NCBI RefSeq assembly: GCF_050632745.1 | Contig: NZ_JBODSD010000001.1 | Span: 620,001 to 684,000 of the forward strand | Reading direction: 5' to 3' | Source: Mumia sp050632745 | GTDB lineage: Bacteria > Actinomycetota > Actinomycetes > Propionibacteriales > Nocardioidaceae | DNA length: 64,000 nucleotides | Part shown: piece after piece, positions 16,950 through 24,873 of the stretch | Numbering within the stretch: the stretch's first letter is position 1 | Layout: each line of letters begins with the position of its first letter | Program-made: the position numbers and the translations under genes | Notes under the pieces: model-generated | Seen by the model: the letters and a program-made list of their open reading frames with translations, nothing else | The model's database searches: none | Told to the model about the DNA's origin: nothing

Positions 16950-18189
16950 GGACGTACGCCCGCGCGCACGCGATCACGTCGGCGACCTCGACGTGCTCGT
17001 CGACGGCGTGCGCGTGCGCGATGTCGCCCGGGCCGTACTGGACCGTCGGCACCCCCGCCGCGCCGTAGAGCCGCAGGTCGGACCCGTACGGCGCACCCGT
17101 CGCGGCCGGCCGGGACGACCCCGCGGCCTCGGCGGCGTCCTGGACGATCCCGAGCAGGGAGTGGTCGTCGGGGAGTCGCCCGGGGGCGAAGGTGCCGCCC
17201 GGGAACGAGACCGTCACCGGGTGGTCGCGCAGCCAGAGGTCGCCGTCCGACGCCTCTGCCACGGCGGCACGCAGGACCGCCTGCGCGGCGGCGACCGACT
17301 CGCCCGGGCGCACGCCGTACCGGCCCTCGGCGATGCACAGGTCCGGGACGGTGCTCGCCCAGTCGCCGGCGTGGACGGTGCCGATCGAGATCGGGAACGG
17401 CAGGACCAGGTGCGCGAAGCGCTCGCCGACGTCGGTGTTGCGCTGCGCCTCGAGGTCGCGCAGCGCGGCTCGGACCGTGTCGAGGGCGTCGAGCGCGCTG
17501 ATCCCGCTGGTGCGCATCGAGCCGTGCGCCGCCTTGCCCCTCACCTCCAGCCGGAACGTGAGCGCGCCGGCGTTGTCCGTCACGACGGACCCGGCGGTGG
17601 GCTCGGCGATCACGCAGGCGTCCGCGGTGTGGCCGCGCCGCAGGGTCGCGTACGCGCCGAGGCCGCCGTCCTCCTCGCCGATGACGGTGTGGACGGCGAG
17701 CGGCCGCGCGAGGCGGACGCCGCTCGAACGGATCGCCTGCACGGCCCCGAGGACCGCCGCCGTGCCGCCGAGCATGTCGCAGACACCACGGCCGTACCAG
17801 CGTCCGTCGCGCTCGCGCACCGTGAACGGGTCGTGGTCCGACCACAGCGCCGGGTCGCCGGGCGGGACGACGTCGACGTGCCCCGACAGCGCGAGCGCCG
17901 GGACGCCGCCACTGTCTCCGGGGACGATCCCGACCGTGCCCCACGCCGCGGACCGCTCGACCTCCATGCCGGGGAAGTCCGGCTCCTGGCGCAGCGTGGG
18001 CAGGTCGATCTCCCAGTGGTCGACGTCGGCGCCGAGCTCGGCCAGCCGGTCCGCGCACCAGTGGCTGGCCGCCACCTCGCCCACCGTGCCGTCGACCGGG
18101 GCGAGGGCGACGAGCGCGGTGAGGTCCGCGGCGATCCGCTCCTCGTCGAGGTGGGAGAGCACGTCCTGCGGATCGAGAGCTGCGGTCAC
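16924..18189 (-). CDS. M20 family metallopeptidase (ArgE/DapE/CPG2-like)
   Basis: A 421-residue zinc hydrolase. Metal and catalytic motifs are in order: LSGHVDVVPPGD, YGRGVCDMLGG (bridging Asp), HTVIGEEDGG (general base Glu and ligand), and a C-terminal DIAHAHAVDEHVEV supplying His. The dimerisation domain lies at about 190-300. Such enzymes deacylate or cleave amino-acid amides or dipeptides; specificity cannot be read. The GTG at 18189 follows GAGGG, which decides the start. It is divergent from the MobA-like gene and its 3' end overlaps the membrane gene on the other strand. Confidence 0.87.
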   Translation of the reverse strand: MTAALDPQDVLSHLDEERIAADLTALVALAPVDGTVGEVAASHWCADRLAELGADVDHWEIDLPTLRQEPDFPGMEVERSAAWGTVGIVPGDSGGVPALALSGHVDVVPPGDPALWSDHDPFTVRERDGRWYGRGVCDMLGGTAAVLGAVQAIRSSGVRLARPLAVHTVIGEEDGGLGAYATLRRGHTADACVIAEPTAGSVVTDNAGALTFRLEVRGKAAHGSMRTSGISALDALDTVRAALRDLEAQRNTDVGERFAHLVLPFPISIGTVHAGDWASTVPDLCIAEGRYGVRPGESVAAAQAVLRAAVAEASDGDLWLRDHPVTVSFPGGTFAPGRLPDDHSLLGIVQDAAEAAGSSRPAATGAPYGSDLRLYGAAGVPTVQYGPGDIAHAHAVDEHVEVADVIACARAYVLTALRLCC

Positions 18190-18246
18190 GCCCTCAGTGT
18201 GCGTCACGACCCCACGGGGCCGGACGAGATGGCAGGATCTGGCGGC

Positions 18247-18858
18247 ATGGCGGAGCGAGCGCGGGTGACGGGTGTCGTCCTGGCCGCGGGCGAGGGTCGC
18301 CGGATGGGCCTGCCGAAGGCGCTCGTCGAGACCGCGGACGGGGAGCCGTGGGTCCGTCGTGCGGTCGGTGTCCTGCGCGACGGGGGGTGCGACGAGGTGC
18401 TCGTCGTGGTCGGTGCGGCGGCGGGTCGCGTGCGCGCGGTGGTCGAGGACGTCCGGCCGGTGCCGGCCCTGGTGGAGGCTCACGACTGGGGCGCGGGCAT
18501 GGGCGCGTCGCTGCGCGCGGGGCTGCAGCACCTCGTCGACCGGCCCGCCGGTGACGCAGCGCTCGTCATGCTCGTCGACCTGCCCGACGTCGGCCCCCAG
18601 GTCGTACGCCGCGTCCGCGGCCACGTGGACGCTGCCGAGGACCGGAGGTCCACGCTCGCCCGCGCGACGTACGACGGCCGCCCCGGGCACCCGGTGCTGA
18701 TCGGACGGGACCACTGGTCCGCGATGGCGGCGACGCTGTCGGGGGACGAGGGGGGACGTCGCTACCTCGCCGAGCACGACGCGGTCGGGATCGAGTGCGG
18801 CGACCTCGCCACCGGGCGCGACCAGGACACGCCCACCGGCTCGCCGGGACCGGAATAG
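18247..18858 (+). CDS. MobA-like NTP transferase / molybdenum cofactor cytidylyltransferase (MocA type)
   Basis: A 203-residue nucleotidyltransferase. The N-terminal VVLAAGEGRRMGLPKAL is the NTP-binding signature, and GAGMGASLRAGL, MLVDLPDV and GRPGHPVLIG follow as in MocA proteins, which make the cytosine dinucleotide form of the molybdenum cofactor used by CO-dehydrogenase-type hydroxylases. It begins a plus-strand run with moxR, coxE-like and xdhC-like genes, so it most likely matures the coxSLM enzyme encoded 7.5 kb downstream. A CAGGAT word lies 8 bases before the ATG. Confidence 0.85.
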   Translation: MAERARVTGVVLAAGEGRRMGLPKALVETADGEPWVRRAVGVLRDGGCDEVLVVVGAAAGRVRAVVEDVRPVPALVEAHDWGAGMGASLRAGLQHLVDRPAGDAALVMLVDLPDVGPQVVRRVRGHVDAAEDRRSTLARATYDGRPGHPVLIGRDHWSAMAATLSGDEGGRRYLAEHDAVGIECGDLATGRDQDTPTGSPGPE

Positions 18859-18867
18859 GCTGGCGGT
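18856..18867 (+). promoter_or_regulatory. -10 box of a leaderless promoter (moxR-like gene)
   Basis: TAGGCT at 18856-18861, overlapping the end of the MobA-like gene, 6-base gap to the GTG at 18868. Confidence 0.45.
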
Positions 18868-19749
18868 GTGAAGCAGCCCCGCAGCAGCGACGACCTCGTC
18901 CGCGACCTCGACGAGGTCGGCTACCTTGCGGACGAGGGTCTGGCCACCATCGCGTACCTCGCGCTCGCCATGCAGCGCCCGCTCCTGCTCGAGGGCGAGC
19001 CGGGCACCGGCAAGACCGCGCTCGCGGAGGCGATCGCGCAGGCGTACGACGTGCCGCTGATCCGCCTGCAGTGCTACGAGGGCATCGACGCGACGCAGGC
19101 GCTGTACGACTGGGACTTCCCGCGGCAGATCCTGCATCTGCGGACCGTCGAGGCGACCACCGACCGGGCACAGGTCGACGCCGACGCCGTCGAGCAGTCG
19201 CTGTTCGACGAGCGGTTCCTGCTGGCCCGGCCGATCCTCCGTGCGCTGCGCGAGGCGCCCGCGGTCCTGCTCGTCGACGAGATCGACCGGGCCGACGACG
19301 AGTTCGAGGCGTTCCTCCTCGAGGTGCTGTCGACCAACCAGGTGACGATCCCCGAGCTCGGGACGGTACGCGCGACCGTGCCGCCGATCGTCGTGCTCAC
19401 CTCCAACCGCACCCGCGAGCTGCACGACGCGCTCAAGCGCCGCTGCCTCTACCACTGGATCGAGCACCCGGGGATGGCGCGCGAGGTCGAGATCGTCCGG
19501 ACGCGGATGCCGCAGGTCTCCCAGCGGCTGGCCGAGCAGGTCGTCACCGTGGTCCAGGAGCTCCGCGCCCGTGGAGACCTGCTCAAGCCGCCCGGTGTGG
19601 CGGAGACGCTCGACTGGACGGCGGCGCTGGACCGCCTCGAGCGGGACGAGCTCGACCTCGTCACCGCGGCCGCGACGATCGGCGCGGTCTGCAAGTACCG
19701 CGAGGACATCGACCGCGTCCGCGAGTCCCTCGCGTCGATGCTCGCCTGA
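18868..19749 (+). CDS. MoxR/CoxD-type AAA ATPase
   Basis: A 293-residue AAA ATPase: Walker A GEPGTGKTALAEA near residue 50, Walker B VLLVDEIDRAD, and sensor 1 VLTSNRTREL. MoxR proteins work with a VWA-domain partner; CoxD helps build the Mo-Cu or Mo active site of carbon monoxide dehydrogenases. The following gene, 4 bases on, encodes exactly such a VWA partner, so the pair is a chaperone-like insertion unit for the cox enzyme. Role inferred from family and neighbours. Confidence 0.9.
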   Translation: MKQPRSSDDLVRDLDEVGYLADEGLATIAYLALAMQRPLLLEGEPGTGKTALAEAIAQAYDVPLIRLQCYEGIDATQALYDWDFPRQILHLRTVEATTDRAQVDADAVEQSLFDERFLLARPILRALREAPAVLLVDEIDRADDEFEAFLLEVLSTNQVTIPELGTVRATVPPIVVLTSNRTRELHDALKRRCLYHWIEHPGMAREVEIVRTRMPQVSQRLAEQVVTVVQELRARGDLLKPPGVAETLDWTAALDRLERDELDLVTAAATIGAVCKYREDIDRVRESLASMLA

Positions 19750-19753
19750 GCCG

Positions 19754-20848
19754 ATGGCCGACGTCGCGATCTTCGTCGGCTTCGCGCAGGCGCTGCGCGA
19801 GGCCGGGACCGGCGTGACCGCGGACAGGACCCAGGCCTTCGTGGAGGCGGTCAGCATCCTCGGGCCTGACCGACGACGCGACGTCTACTGGGCGGGGCGC
19901 GCCACGCTGTGCGCCGAGCCGGACGACGTGGCGACGTACGACAAGGTGTTCGCAGCCTGGTTCTCTCCCGAGGAGCCGCGGCTGCGGACGCGCAGCCAGG
20001 CGCCGCCCCGCGTCGTGGTGCAGGCAGGGCTGGAGGACGCCGAGGAGGGTTCGGGCGAGGCGGGCGACGACCAGCAGGTCGCGATGATCGCGAGCGGCAC
20101 GGAGACGCTGCGCCACCGCGACGTGGCGACGCTCTCGGCTTCCGAGCGCGTGGCGGTGGCGCGGATGTTCGAGCGGCTTCGCGTGCAGGTCCCGCTGCGC
20201 CGCAGCCCCCGTCGTACGCCTCACCGCCGGGGAGACCTCGACCCGACCCGCACGCTGCGCGACCAGCTCCGCAGGGCGGGGGAGCCCGGCCCGCTGCGCT
20301 TCCGGGCCCCCCGGCGCCGACCGCGCCGGATCGTGCTGCTGGTCGACGTCTCGGGATCGATGAGCGCGTACGCCGACAGCCTCCTGCGGCTCGCGCACCG
20401 GCTGGTCAGCGCGTCGCCCCGGCAGGTCGAGGTGTTCACGCTCGGCACCCGGCTCACCCGCGTCACGGCGGCCATGCGGCTGCGCGACCCCGAGGACGCG
20501 CTCGCCGCCGCCGGTCAGACCGTGCCGGACTGGTCCGGCGGGACGCGGCTCGGTGAGGTGCTGCGCGCGTTCGTGGACCGGTGGGGTCAGCGGGGCATGG
20601 CGCGCGGAGCGGTCGTCGTCATCGCCTCCGACGGGTGGGAGCGCGGCGACCCCGTGCTCCTCGGCGCCCAGGTCGAGCGCCTGCAACGACTGGCGTACCG
20701 GGTGCTGTGGGCGAACCCGCACCGTGGCCGCCCCGGCTATGCCCCGGTGCAGGGCGGCATCGCGGCCGTCCACCCGCACCTCGACGCGCTGGTCGCCGGG
20801 CACTCTCTGGCGGCCTTCCAGGCACTTCTCGACGAGGTCGGCCGCTGA
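19754..20848 (+). CDS. VWA domain-containing protein (CoxE-like)
   Basis: A 364-residue protein with an N-terminal helical part, an Arg/Pro-rich middle (residues ~150-190) and a C-terminal von Willebrand A domain. The MIDAS metal site is LLVDVSGSMSAYAD (DxSxS). CoxE proteins partner with the MoxR-type CoxD ATPase. The ATG lies 4 bases past the moxR stop, so the two are co-translated. Confidence 0.9.
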   Translation: MADVAIFVGFAQALREAGTGVTADRTQAFVEAVSILGPDRRRDVYWAGRATLCAEPDDVATYDKVFAAWFSPEEPRLRTRSQAPPRVVVQAGLEDAEEGSGEAGDDQQVAMIASGTETLRHRDVATLSASERVAVARMFERLRVQVPLRRSPRRTPHRRGDLDPTRTLRDQLRRAGEPGPLRFRAPRRRPRRIVLLVDVSGSMSAYADSLLRLAHRLVSASPRQVEVFTLGTRLTRVTAAMRLRDPEDALAAAGQTVPDWSGGTRLGEVLRAFVDRWGQRGMARGAVVVIASDGWERGDPVLLGAQVERLQRLAYRVLWANPHRGRPGYAPVQGGIAAVHPHLDALVAGHSLAAFQALLDEVGR

Positions 20849-20891
20849 TCCGTGTGCGGTCATGACGACCTCGCGGCTCGGGACGCCGACG

Positions 20892-20904
20892 TAGTCTGGA
20901 TCAC
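20892..20904 (+). promoter_or_regulatory. -10 box of a leaderless promoter (xdhC-like gene)
   Basis: TAGTCT at 20892-20897, 7-base gap to the ATG at 20905. Confidence 0.5.
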
Positions 20905-22038
20905 ATGCGCGACGTGCTCGACGAGCTCATGGAGACGTGGAAGTCCGGCGAGACGGCCGGGGTCGCCACGGTGGTGCAGACGTTCCGCTCGGCCCCGCGG
21001 CCGGCCGGGGCGTCGATGGTCGTCGCGCCCGACGCCAGTGCGTACGGCTCGGTGTCCGGCGGCTGCGTCGAAGGCGCCGTCTACGAACTGGCGCAGGAGG
21101 TCGTCGGTGCGGGGGCTCCGGTGCTCCAGCGCTACGGCGTCTCGGACGACGACGCCTTCGCGGTCGGGCTGACCTGCGGCGGGATCCTCGACGTGTTCGT
21201 CGAGCCGGTCTCGCAGGAGACGTTCCCGGAGCTCGGGGACGTCGCCGCCGACATCGAGGCCGGACGACCGGTGGCCGTGGCGACGGTGATCGCGCACCCG
21301 GACGACGGCTGGGTCGGACGCCGGATGGTGGTCCGCCCGGAGGACGCCACCGGCTCGCTGGGCTCCGATCGCGCCGACGCCGCGGTCGCCGACGACGTAC
21401 GGGGCCTGCTCGCCGCCGGGCGCACGGCGACGCTGACCTATGGTCCGCACGGCGAGCGGCGGGGGGAGGGCATGCGGGTCTTCGTGGCCTCGTACGCCCC
21501 CAAGCCGCGGATGCTCGTCTTCGGCGCGATCGACTTCGCCGCCGCGGTGGCGCGGCAGGGGGCGTTCCTGGGCTACCAGGTGACGGTGTGCGACGCCCGC
21601 CCCGTGTTCGCCACCGCGGCCCGGTTCCCCGACGCGCACGAGGTCGTCGTCTCCTGGCCCCACAAGTACCTCGCGAAGCAGGTCGAGGCCGGCCTGGTCG
21701 ACGAGCGCACGGTGGTCTGCGTGCTGACCCACGACCCGAAGTTCGACGTGCCGCTGCTCGAGCTCGCGCTGCGCCTCGAGCCGCCCCACCGGCCGGCGTT
21801 CGTCGGCGCGATGGGGTCGCGCCGGACGCACGACGACCGGCTCGCGAGGTTGCGCGAGGTGGGGGTGACCGAGGACGAGATCGCGCGGCTGTCCAGCCCG
21901 ATCGGGCTCGACCTGGGAGCGCGGACGCCGGAGGAGACCGCAGTCTCGATCGCGGCGGAGATCATCGCGCTCCAGTGGGGCGGGCACGGGGACCGGCTGA
22001 GCGCGCGCGAGGGGCGGATCCACCACGAGGTGGAGTGA
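20905..22038 (+). CDS. XdhC/CoxI family molybdenum cofactor maturation protein
   Basis: A 377-residue protein with an N-terminal XdhC-CoxI domain (TVVQTFRSAPRPAGASM, VSGGCVEGAVYE, LTCGGILDVFVEP) and a C-terminal Rossmann domain (MLVFGAIDFAAAVARQGAFLGY, VGAMGSRRTHDDR). XdhC binds and sulfurates Mo cofactor and inserts it into xanthine-dehydrogenase-family enzymes. The GGC motif is the presumed cofactor-binding site. It closes the maturation gene run; the structural cox genes resume after the 3.8-kb interruption. Confidence 0.9.
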   Translation: MRDVLDELMETWKSGETAGVATVVQTFRSAPRPAGASMVVAPDASAYGSVSGGCVEGAVYELAQEVVGAGAPVLQRYGVSDDDAFAVGLTCGGILDVFVEPVSQETFPELGDVAADIEAGRPVAVATVIAHPDDGWVGRRMVVRPEDATGSLGSDRADAAVADDVRGLLAAGRTATLTYGPHGERRGEGMRVFVASYAPKPRMLVFGAIDFAAAVARQGAFLGYQVTVCDARPVFATAARFPDAHEVVVSWPHKYLAKQVEAGLVDERTVVCVLTHDPKFDVPLLELALRLEPPHRPAFVGAMGSRRTHDDRLARLREVGVTEDEIARLSSPIGLDLGARTPEETAVSIAAEIIALQWGGHGDRLSAREGRIHHEVE

Positions 22039-22064
22039 CTGCGGCTCGGGGGTCGCGTCGCGGC

Positions 22065-22883
22065 TCAGCTGCCGGCGGTTAGCCCGGCGGCCGAAAGCGT
22101 GCTGCCGTCGCTCAGGGTGACGGTGTAGTGCCATGCGCCCATGACGTCGGGGCGCTTGCTACTGGGTGCTTCTGAGGGCCACCATGCGGCGAATCGTCCG
22201 TTCTTGACCGTCGCTTCGACGTCGGTTCCGAGCGGAGTTCGGACCGTCACGGCTTCGACGTCCTTGCCGGCATACCCGTAGATCCAGATCAGGTACCCCT
22301 TGCGGAACCAGCCCTCGTCGGTGACGACGGCAGTGCTGCCCGTCTCGGCGATCTGGTCAGGGCTCAGCGTTGTTACCGGGGTGGGTTCCGCGAGGTCGGC
22401 GAAGATCTCGTGACCCTCGGGGTCCTGGCCGGCCGTCGCGTTGCGCATCAGGCAGGTTGCCTCGCCGCTGGGTGCGGTGATGAGAACGTACGTCCAGCCT
22501 CCGCGTCGCTCGGCCAGCACGGACTGGTTCTCGCTGTCGGACATCTTGAGCTTTGTACGGCAGGTGTCCGCGGCGGCGGCGCTCTTCGTCGCGGAGAGGG
22601 GCTCCGGCTTCGCCGTCCATGACGCGAAGGCTGAGCTGCCACCGAGTGTCAGCGCAGCTGCTGCGGTACCGGCGGCGGCCAGTGCGCCGAGCGGCACCAG
22701 TCGCCGCCAGCGACGCCGCAGCCACGTCGGCTCCTTCGCCGGTGGGACGGTGGTGGGGCTTGTCACGATCCGGGTGAACGCGTCGTCGGCATACCGCCGT
22801 TCTGCGGCGTTCAGGGAGGTCTCGGGGGCAGCGTCGAGGCTGCGCAGTGCGGTGTAAATGTCGCCAGCTGGCTGCTTCGTCAT
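22065..22883 (-). CDS. membrane-anchored protein paired with ECF sigma factor
   Basis: A 272-residue protein: cytoplasmic N-terminus of about 60 residues ending in a basic patch (RRRWRR), one membrane helix (about 66-88), then an extracytoplasmic domain with a Cys pair (TCRTK, TCLMRN) that could form a disulfide. The ATG overlaps the stop of the sigma gene (ATGA). Probable anti-sigma or sensor for the sigma factor, judging by layout only. Codon third positions are visibly less GC-rich than in flanking cox genes, hinting at a different origin. Confidence 0.6.
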   Translation of the reverse strand: MTKQPAGDIYTALRSLDAAPETSLNAAERRYADDAFTRIVTSPTTVPPAKEPTWLRRRWRRLVPLGALAAAGTAAAALTLGGSSAFASWTAKPEPLSATKSAAAADTCRTKLKMSDSENQSVLAERRGGWTYVLITAPSGEATCLMRNATAGQDPEGHEIFADLAEPTPVTTLSPDQIAETGSTAVVTDEGWFRKGYLIWIYGYAGKDVEAVTVRTPLGTDVEATVKNGRFAAWWPSEAPSSKRPDVMGAWHYTVTLSDGSTLSAAGLTAGS

Positions 22884-23449
22884 GGGAGGCTCCCCTCAGG
22901 AGCGGCGGACGGGGCGGGACTGTCGGCAGCGTGGGAGCTGGTGTGACGTCGGAGGGCGCGGCGCGCGCGGGAGAGCCGCAGGCGGTAGGCGGCGGACGAG
23001 ATGCCGAGCACCGTTGCTGCCTCGGGCGTGGTCAGCCCGTCGAAGACGGTGAGCGCGATGGCCTCCTGGTGGGAGGCGCTCAGCTGTGTCCAGGCTGCTG
23101 CGATGTCGACGCGTTGGGCAACGAGCTCGGAGTGGTTGCCCGCATCGCCGTCGGTCATGCTCTCGGCGAGTCGTACAGCGAGAGCGTTGCGCCTGTCGCT
23201 GCCACGGCGGGCGTTCTGGAGGGCGTTGCGCGCGGCGCCGAAGAGCCATGCCCGGGCGTCGGGCAGTTCTGTGGGAAGGTCGTCGAGGCGTCGCCAGGCG
23301 ATCAGCATGACGTCTCCGGCGACGTCCTCGGCGTGGGAAGGGTGAGCCCGCCTGCGAATGAAGCGCAGCAGGTCGAGGTATGCCGCGTCGTAGATCTCGC
23401 GGAAGCGCTGTTCACGCGCCAGCTGCGAGGGTGAGGACATCGGCTCCAT
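22880..23449 (-). CDS. ECF RNA polymerase sigma factor
   Basis: A 189-residue ECF sigma factor: region 2 includes YLDLLRFIRRRAHPSHAEDVAGDVMLIAWRRL, region 4 includes LSASHQEAIALTVFDGLTTPEAATVLGISSAAYRLRLSRARRAL. I start it at the ATG at 23449, preceded by GGAG at a good distance; an ATG at 23440 is also possible, and the frame is open further. A 12-bp palindrome lies 45 bases upstream. It is coupled to the membrane protein gene downstream. With that gene it interrupts the cox locus. Confidence 0.85.
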   Translation of the reverse strand: MEPMSSPSQLAREQRFREIYDAAYLDLLRFIRRRAHPSHAEDVAGDVMLIAWRRLDDLPTELPDARAWLFGAARNALQNARRGSDRRNALAVRLAESMTDGDAGNHSELVAQRVDIAAAWTQLSASHQEAIALTVFDGLTTPEAATVLGISSAAYRLRLSRARRALRRHTSSHAADSPAPSAAPEGSLP

Positions 23450-23493
23450 GCCCTGCTCCTGTCCAGGAACGGCGAAGTGTGTCGTGTTGGTGT

Positions 23494-23505
23494 CGAGAAT
23501 TCTCG
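23494..23505. promoter_or_regulatory. perfect 12-bp palindrome upstream of the ECF sigma gene
   Basis: CGAGAATTCTCG is self-complementary and much more AT-rich than its surroundings, in the divergent region between the sigma gene and the HNH gene. A candidate operator or promoter-associated site. Confidence 0.4.
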
Positions 23506-23534
23506 GGTTGTGCTCCCGCTCGCGCATGTCCCCA

Positions 23535-23573
23535 CTCGTCCACAGGCTTCGCCGCGGCGCGCTCGTCCACAGG
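23535..23573. repeat. two direct CTCGTCCACAGG repeats before the HNH gene
   Basis: Identical 12-base words at 23535-23546 and 23562-23573, 27 bases apart. The core TCCACAG resembles the DnaA box end TCCACA. Similar words precede other DUF222 genes as I recall. Confidence 0.5.
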
Positions 23574-23622
23574 GTGGCACCAGCGGGACCCGTGGGGGAA
23601 GCCGACTCGAGACGATGGAGGC

Positions 23623-24873
23623 ATGCACTCCTCCGACGCGGTCGACCCCGGGCTCCTCGCCTACGCGTCCCGCGCGCGCTGCCGCGCGGAGGCAGCCGAG
23701 ATCGCGGCGATGCTGGAGGCCGACGACGCGGGCAACCGCGAGGCGGGCGCCCTCGGATCGACGCTGAGGCAGCAGCTCCACGTGCGTGCCACGCGGATGG
23801 AGATCGCCGTCGCGACGGGGCTGTCGGAGGGGCAGCTCCGTGCGCGGCTCGCGACGGCGCGTGCGGCGCGCGAGAGGCTTCCTCGAGTGTGGGCCAGCCA
23901 TCAGGCGGGCGGCGTCGACGGCTACCGCGTCCAGCTGGTCGTCGAAGCGCTGGGGCGTCTCGCGTCCGACGCATCGGCCGAGCGACTTGACGCCGCGGTC
24001 GTGCCGTACGCGGAGTCGCACACCACGATCGAGCTCAAGGCATGGCTGCGCCGGTTCGTCGCCCGCGCCGAGCCCGACCTCGACGCCGAGCGCACCGCTC
24101 GCGCACGGGAGGATCGTCAGGTCAGCGTCCGTCACGGCGAGGACGGCATGTCGGAGCTCTGGGCGCTGCTGCCCACGCTGCAGGCGGCCACGATCGACGC
24201 ACGCCTGCGACGGGAGGCGGCGAGACAGCCGGACGACGGCCGCACCCGCGCCCAGAAGCGGGCCGACCTCCTCGCGGCGTGGGCGACCCACAGCGAGGAC
24301 ACCGTCGCGCGCCCCGCGGCCGACATCGCTGTGGTGATCCCGCTCGACGCCCTGACCCGTGCGACCGACGAGACGGCGGCCGAGAGCGCCGACGGGTCGT
24401 GGGTCGTGCCGGCACGCGAGATCCGTGACCTCGTCGCCTCGGGTGCCACCACCAACGTCTTCTGGCACCGGCTCATCACCGACCCCGCCGGACGCGTGCT
24501 CGACCACACCTACCTCGGCCGCTTCGCCCCGGCGGTTCTTGCGAAGGCGGTCGCCTTCCGCGACGGCGTGTGCCAGGCGCCCGGGTGCACGGTCCCGGCC
24601 AGCCAGTGCGACCTCGACCACCGTCGGCCGTGGCCTGAGGGCAGGACGTCCGGGAGCGAGATCTGGCCCCTGTGCCGGCGCCATCACGCGCTCAAGTCGC
24701 ACGGCTACCTGACTCCCGTGGAGCGGGTGCCGCTGCCCATGCACGACCTCGGTGCTCCACCGTCGGAGTACGGATGGCGCCTACCGTCCGGGCGCATCCT
24801 GCGCGCCGAGCGGCCGGTGCGCGGGCCGACAGGCGAGGCCGCCGCAGGGCCGAGCGGTGCCCACGCCGCCTGA
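23623..24873 (+). CDS. DUF222 / HNH endonuclease domain protein (13E12-repeat type)
   Basis: A 416-residue protein with an N-terminal helical DUF222 region (about 1-300) and a C-terminal HNH nuclease motif: CQAPGCTVPASQCDLDHRRPW, then LCRRHHALK. Such genes are multicopy in Nocardioides, Gordonia and mycobacteria, where the 13E12 family behaves like a dispersed repeat and serves as a phage integration target. Nuclease targets are unknown. The ATG follows GGAGG at 23617-23621. It sits inside the interval that splits the cox locus. Its 3' end overlaps the next gene by 17 bases. Confidence 0.88.
   Translation: MHSSDAVDPGLLAYASRARCRAEAAEIAAMLEADDAGNREAGALGSTLRQQLHVRATRMEIAVATGLSEGQLRARLATARAARERLPRVWASHQAGGVDGYRVQLVVEALGRLASDASAERLDAAVVPYAESHTTIELKAWLRRFVARAEPDLDAERTARAREDRQVSVRHGEDGMSELWALLPTLQAATIDARLRREAARQPDDGRTRAQKRADLLAAWATHSEDTVARPAADIAVVIPLDALTRATDETAAESADGSWVVPAREIRDLVASGATTNVFWHRLITDPAGRVLDHTYLGRFAPAVLAKAVAFRDGVCQAPGCTVPASQCDLDHRRPWPEGRTSGSEIWPLCRRHHALKSHGYLTPVERVPLPMHDLGAPPSEYGWRLPSGRILRAERPVRGPTGEAAAGPSGAHAA

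Noticed and set aside
16924..19857. A 977-codon minus-strand frame ending in the M20 peptidase
   Set aside because: Only the last 421 codons match the peptidase; the rest is antisense to the mobA-like, moxR and VWA genes.
23623..24873. Insertion sequence or homing element around the HNH gene
   Set aside because: No transposase, terminal inverted repeats or target duplication could be seen; only a dispersed-repeat type gene is supported.
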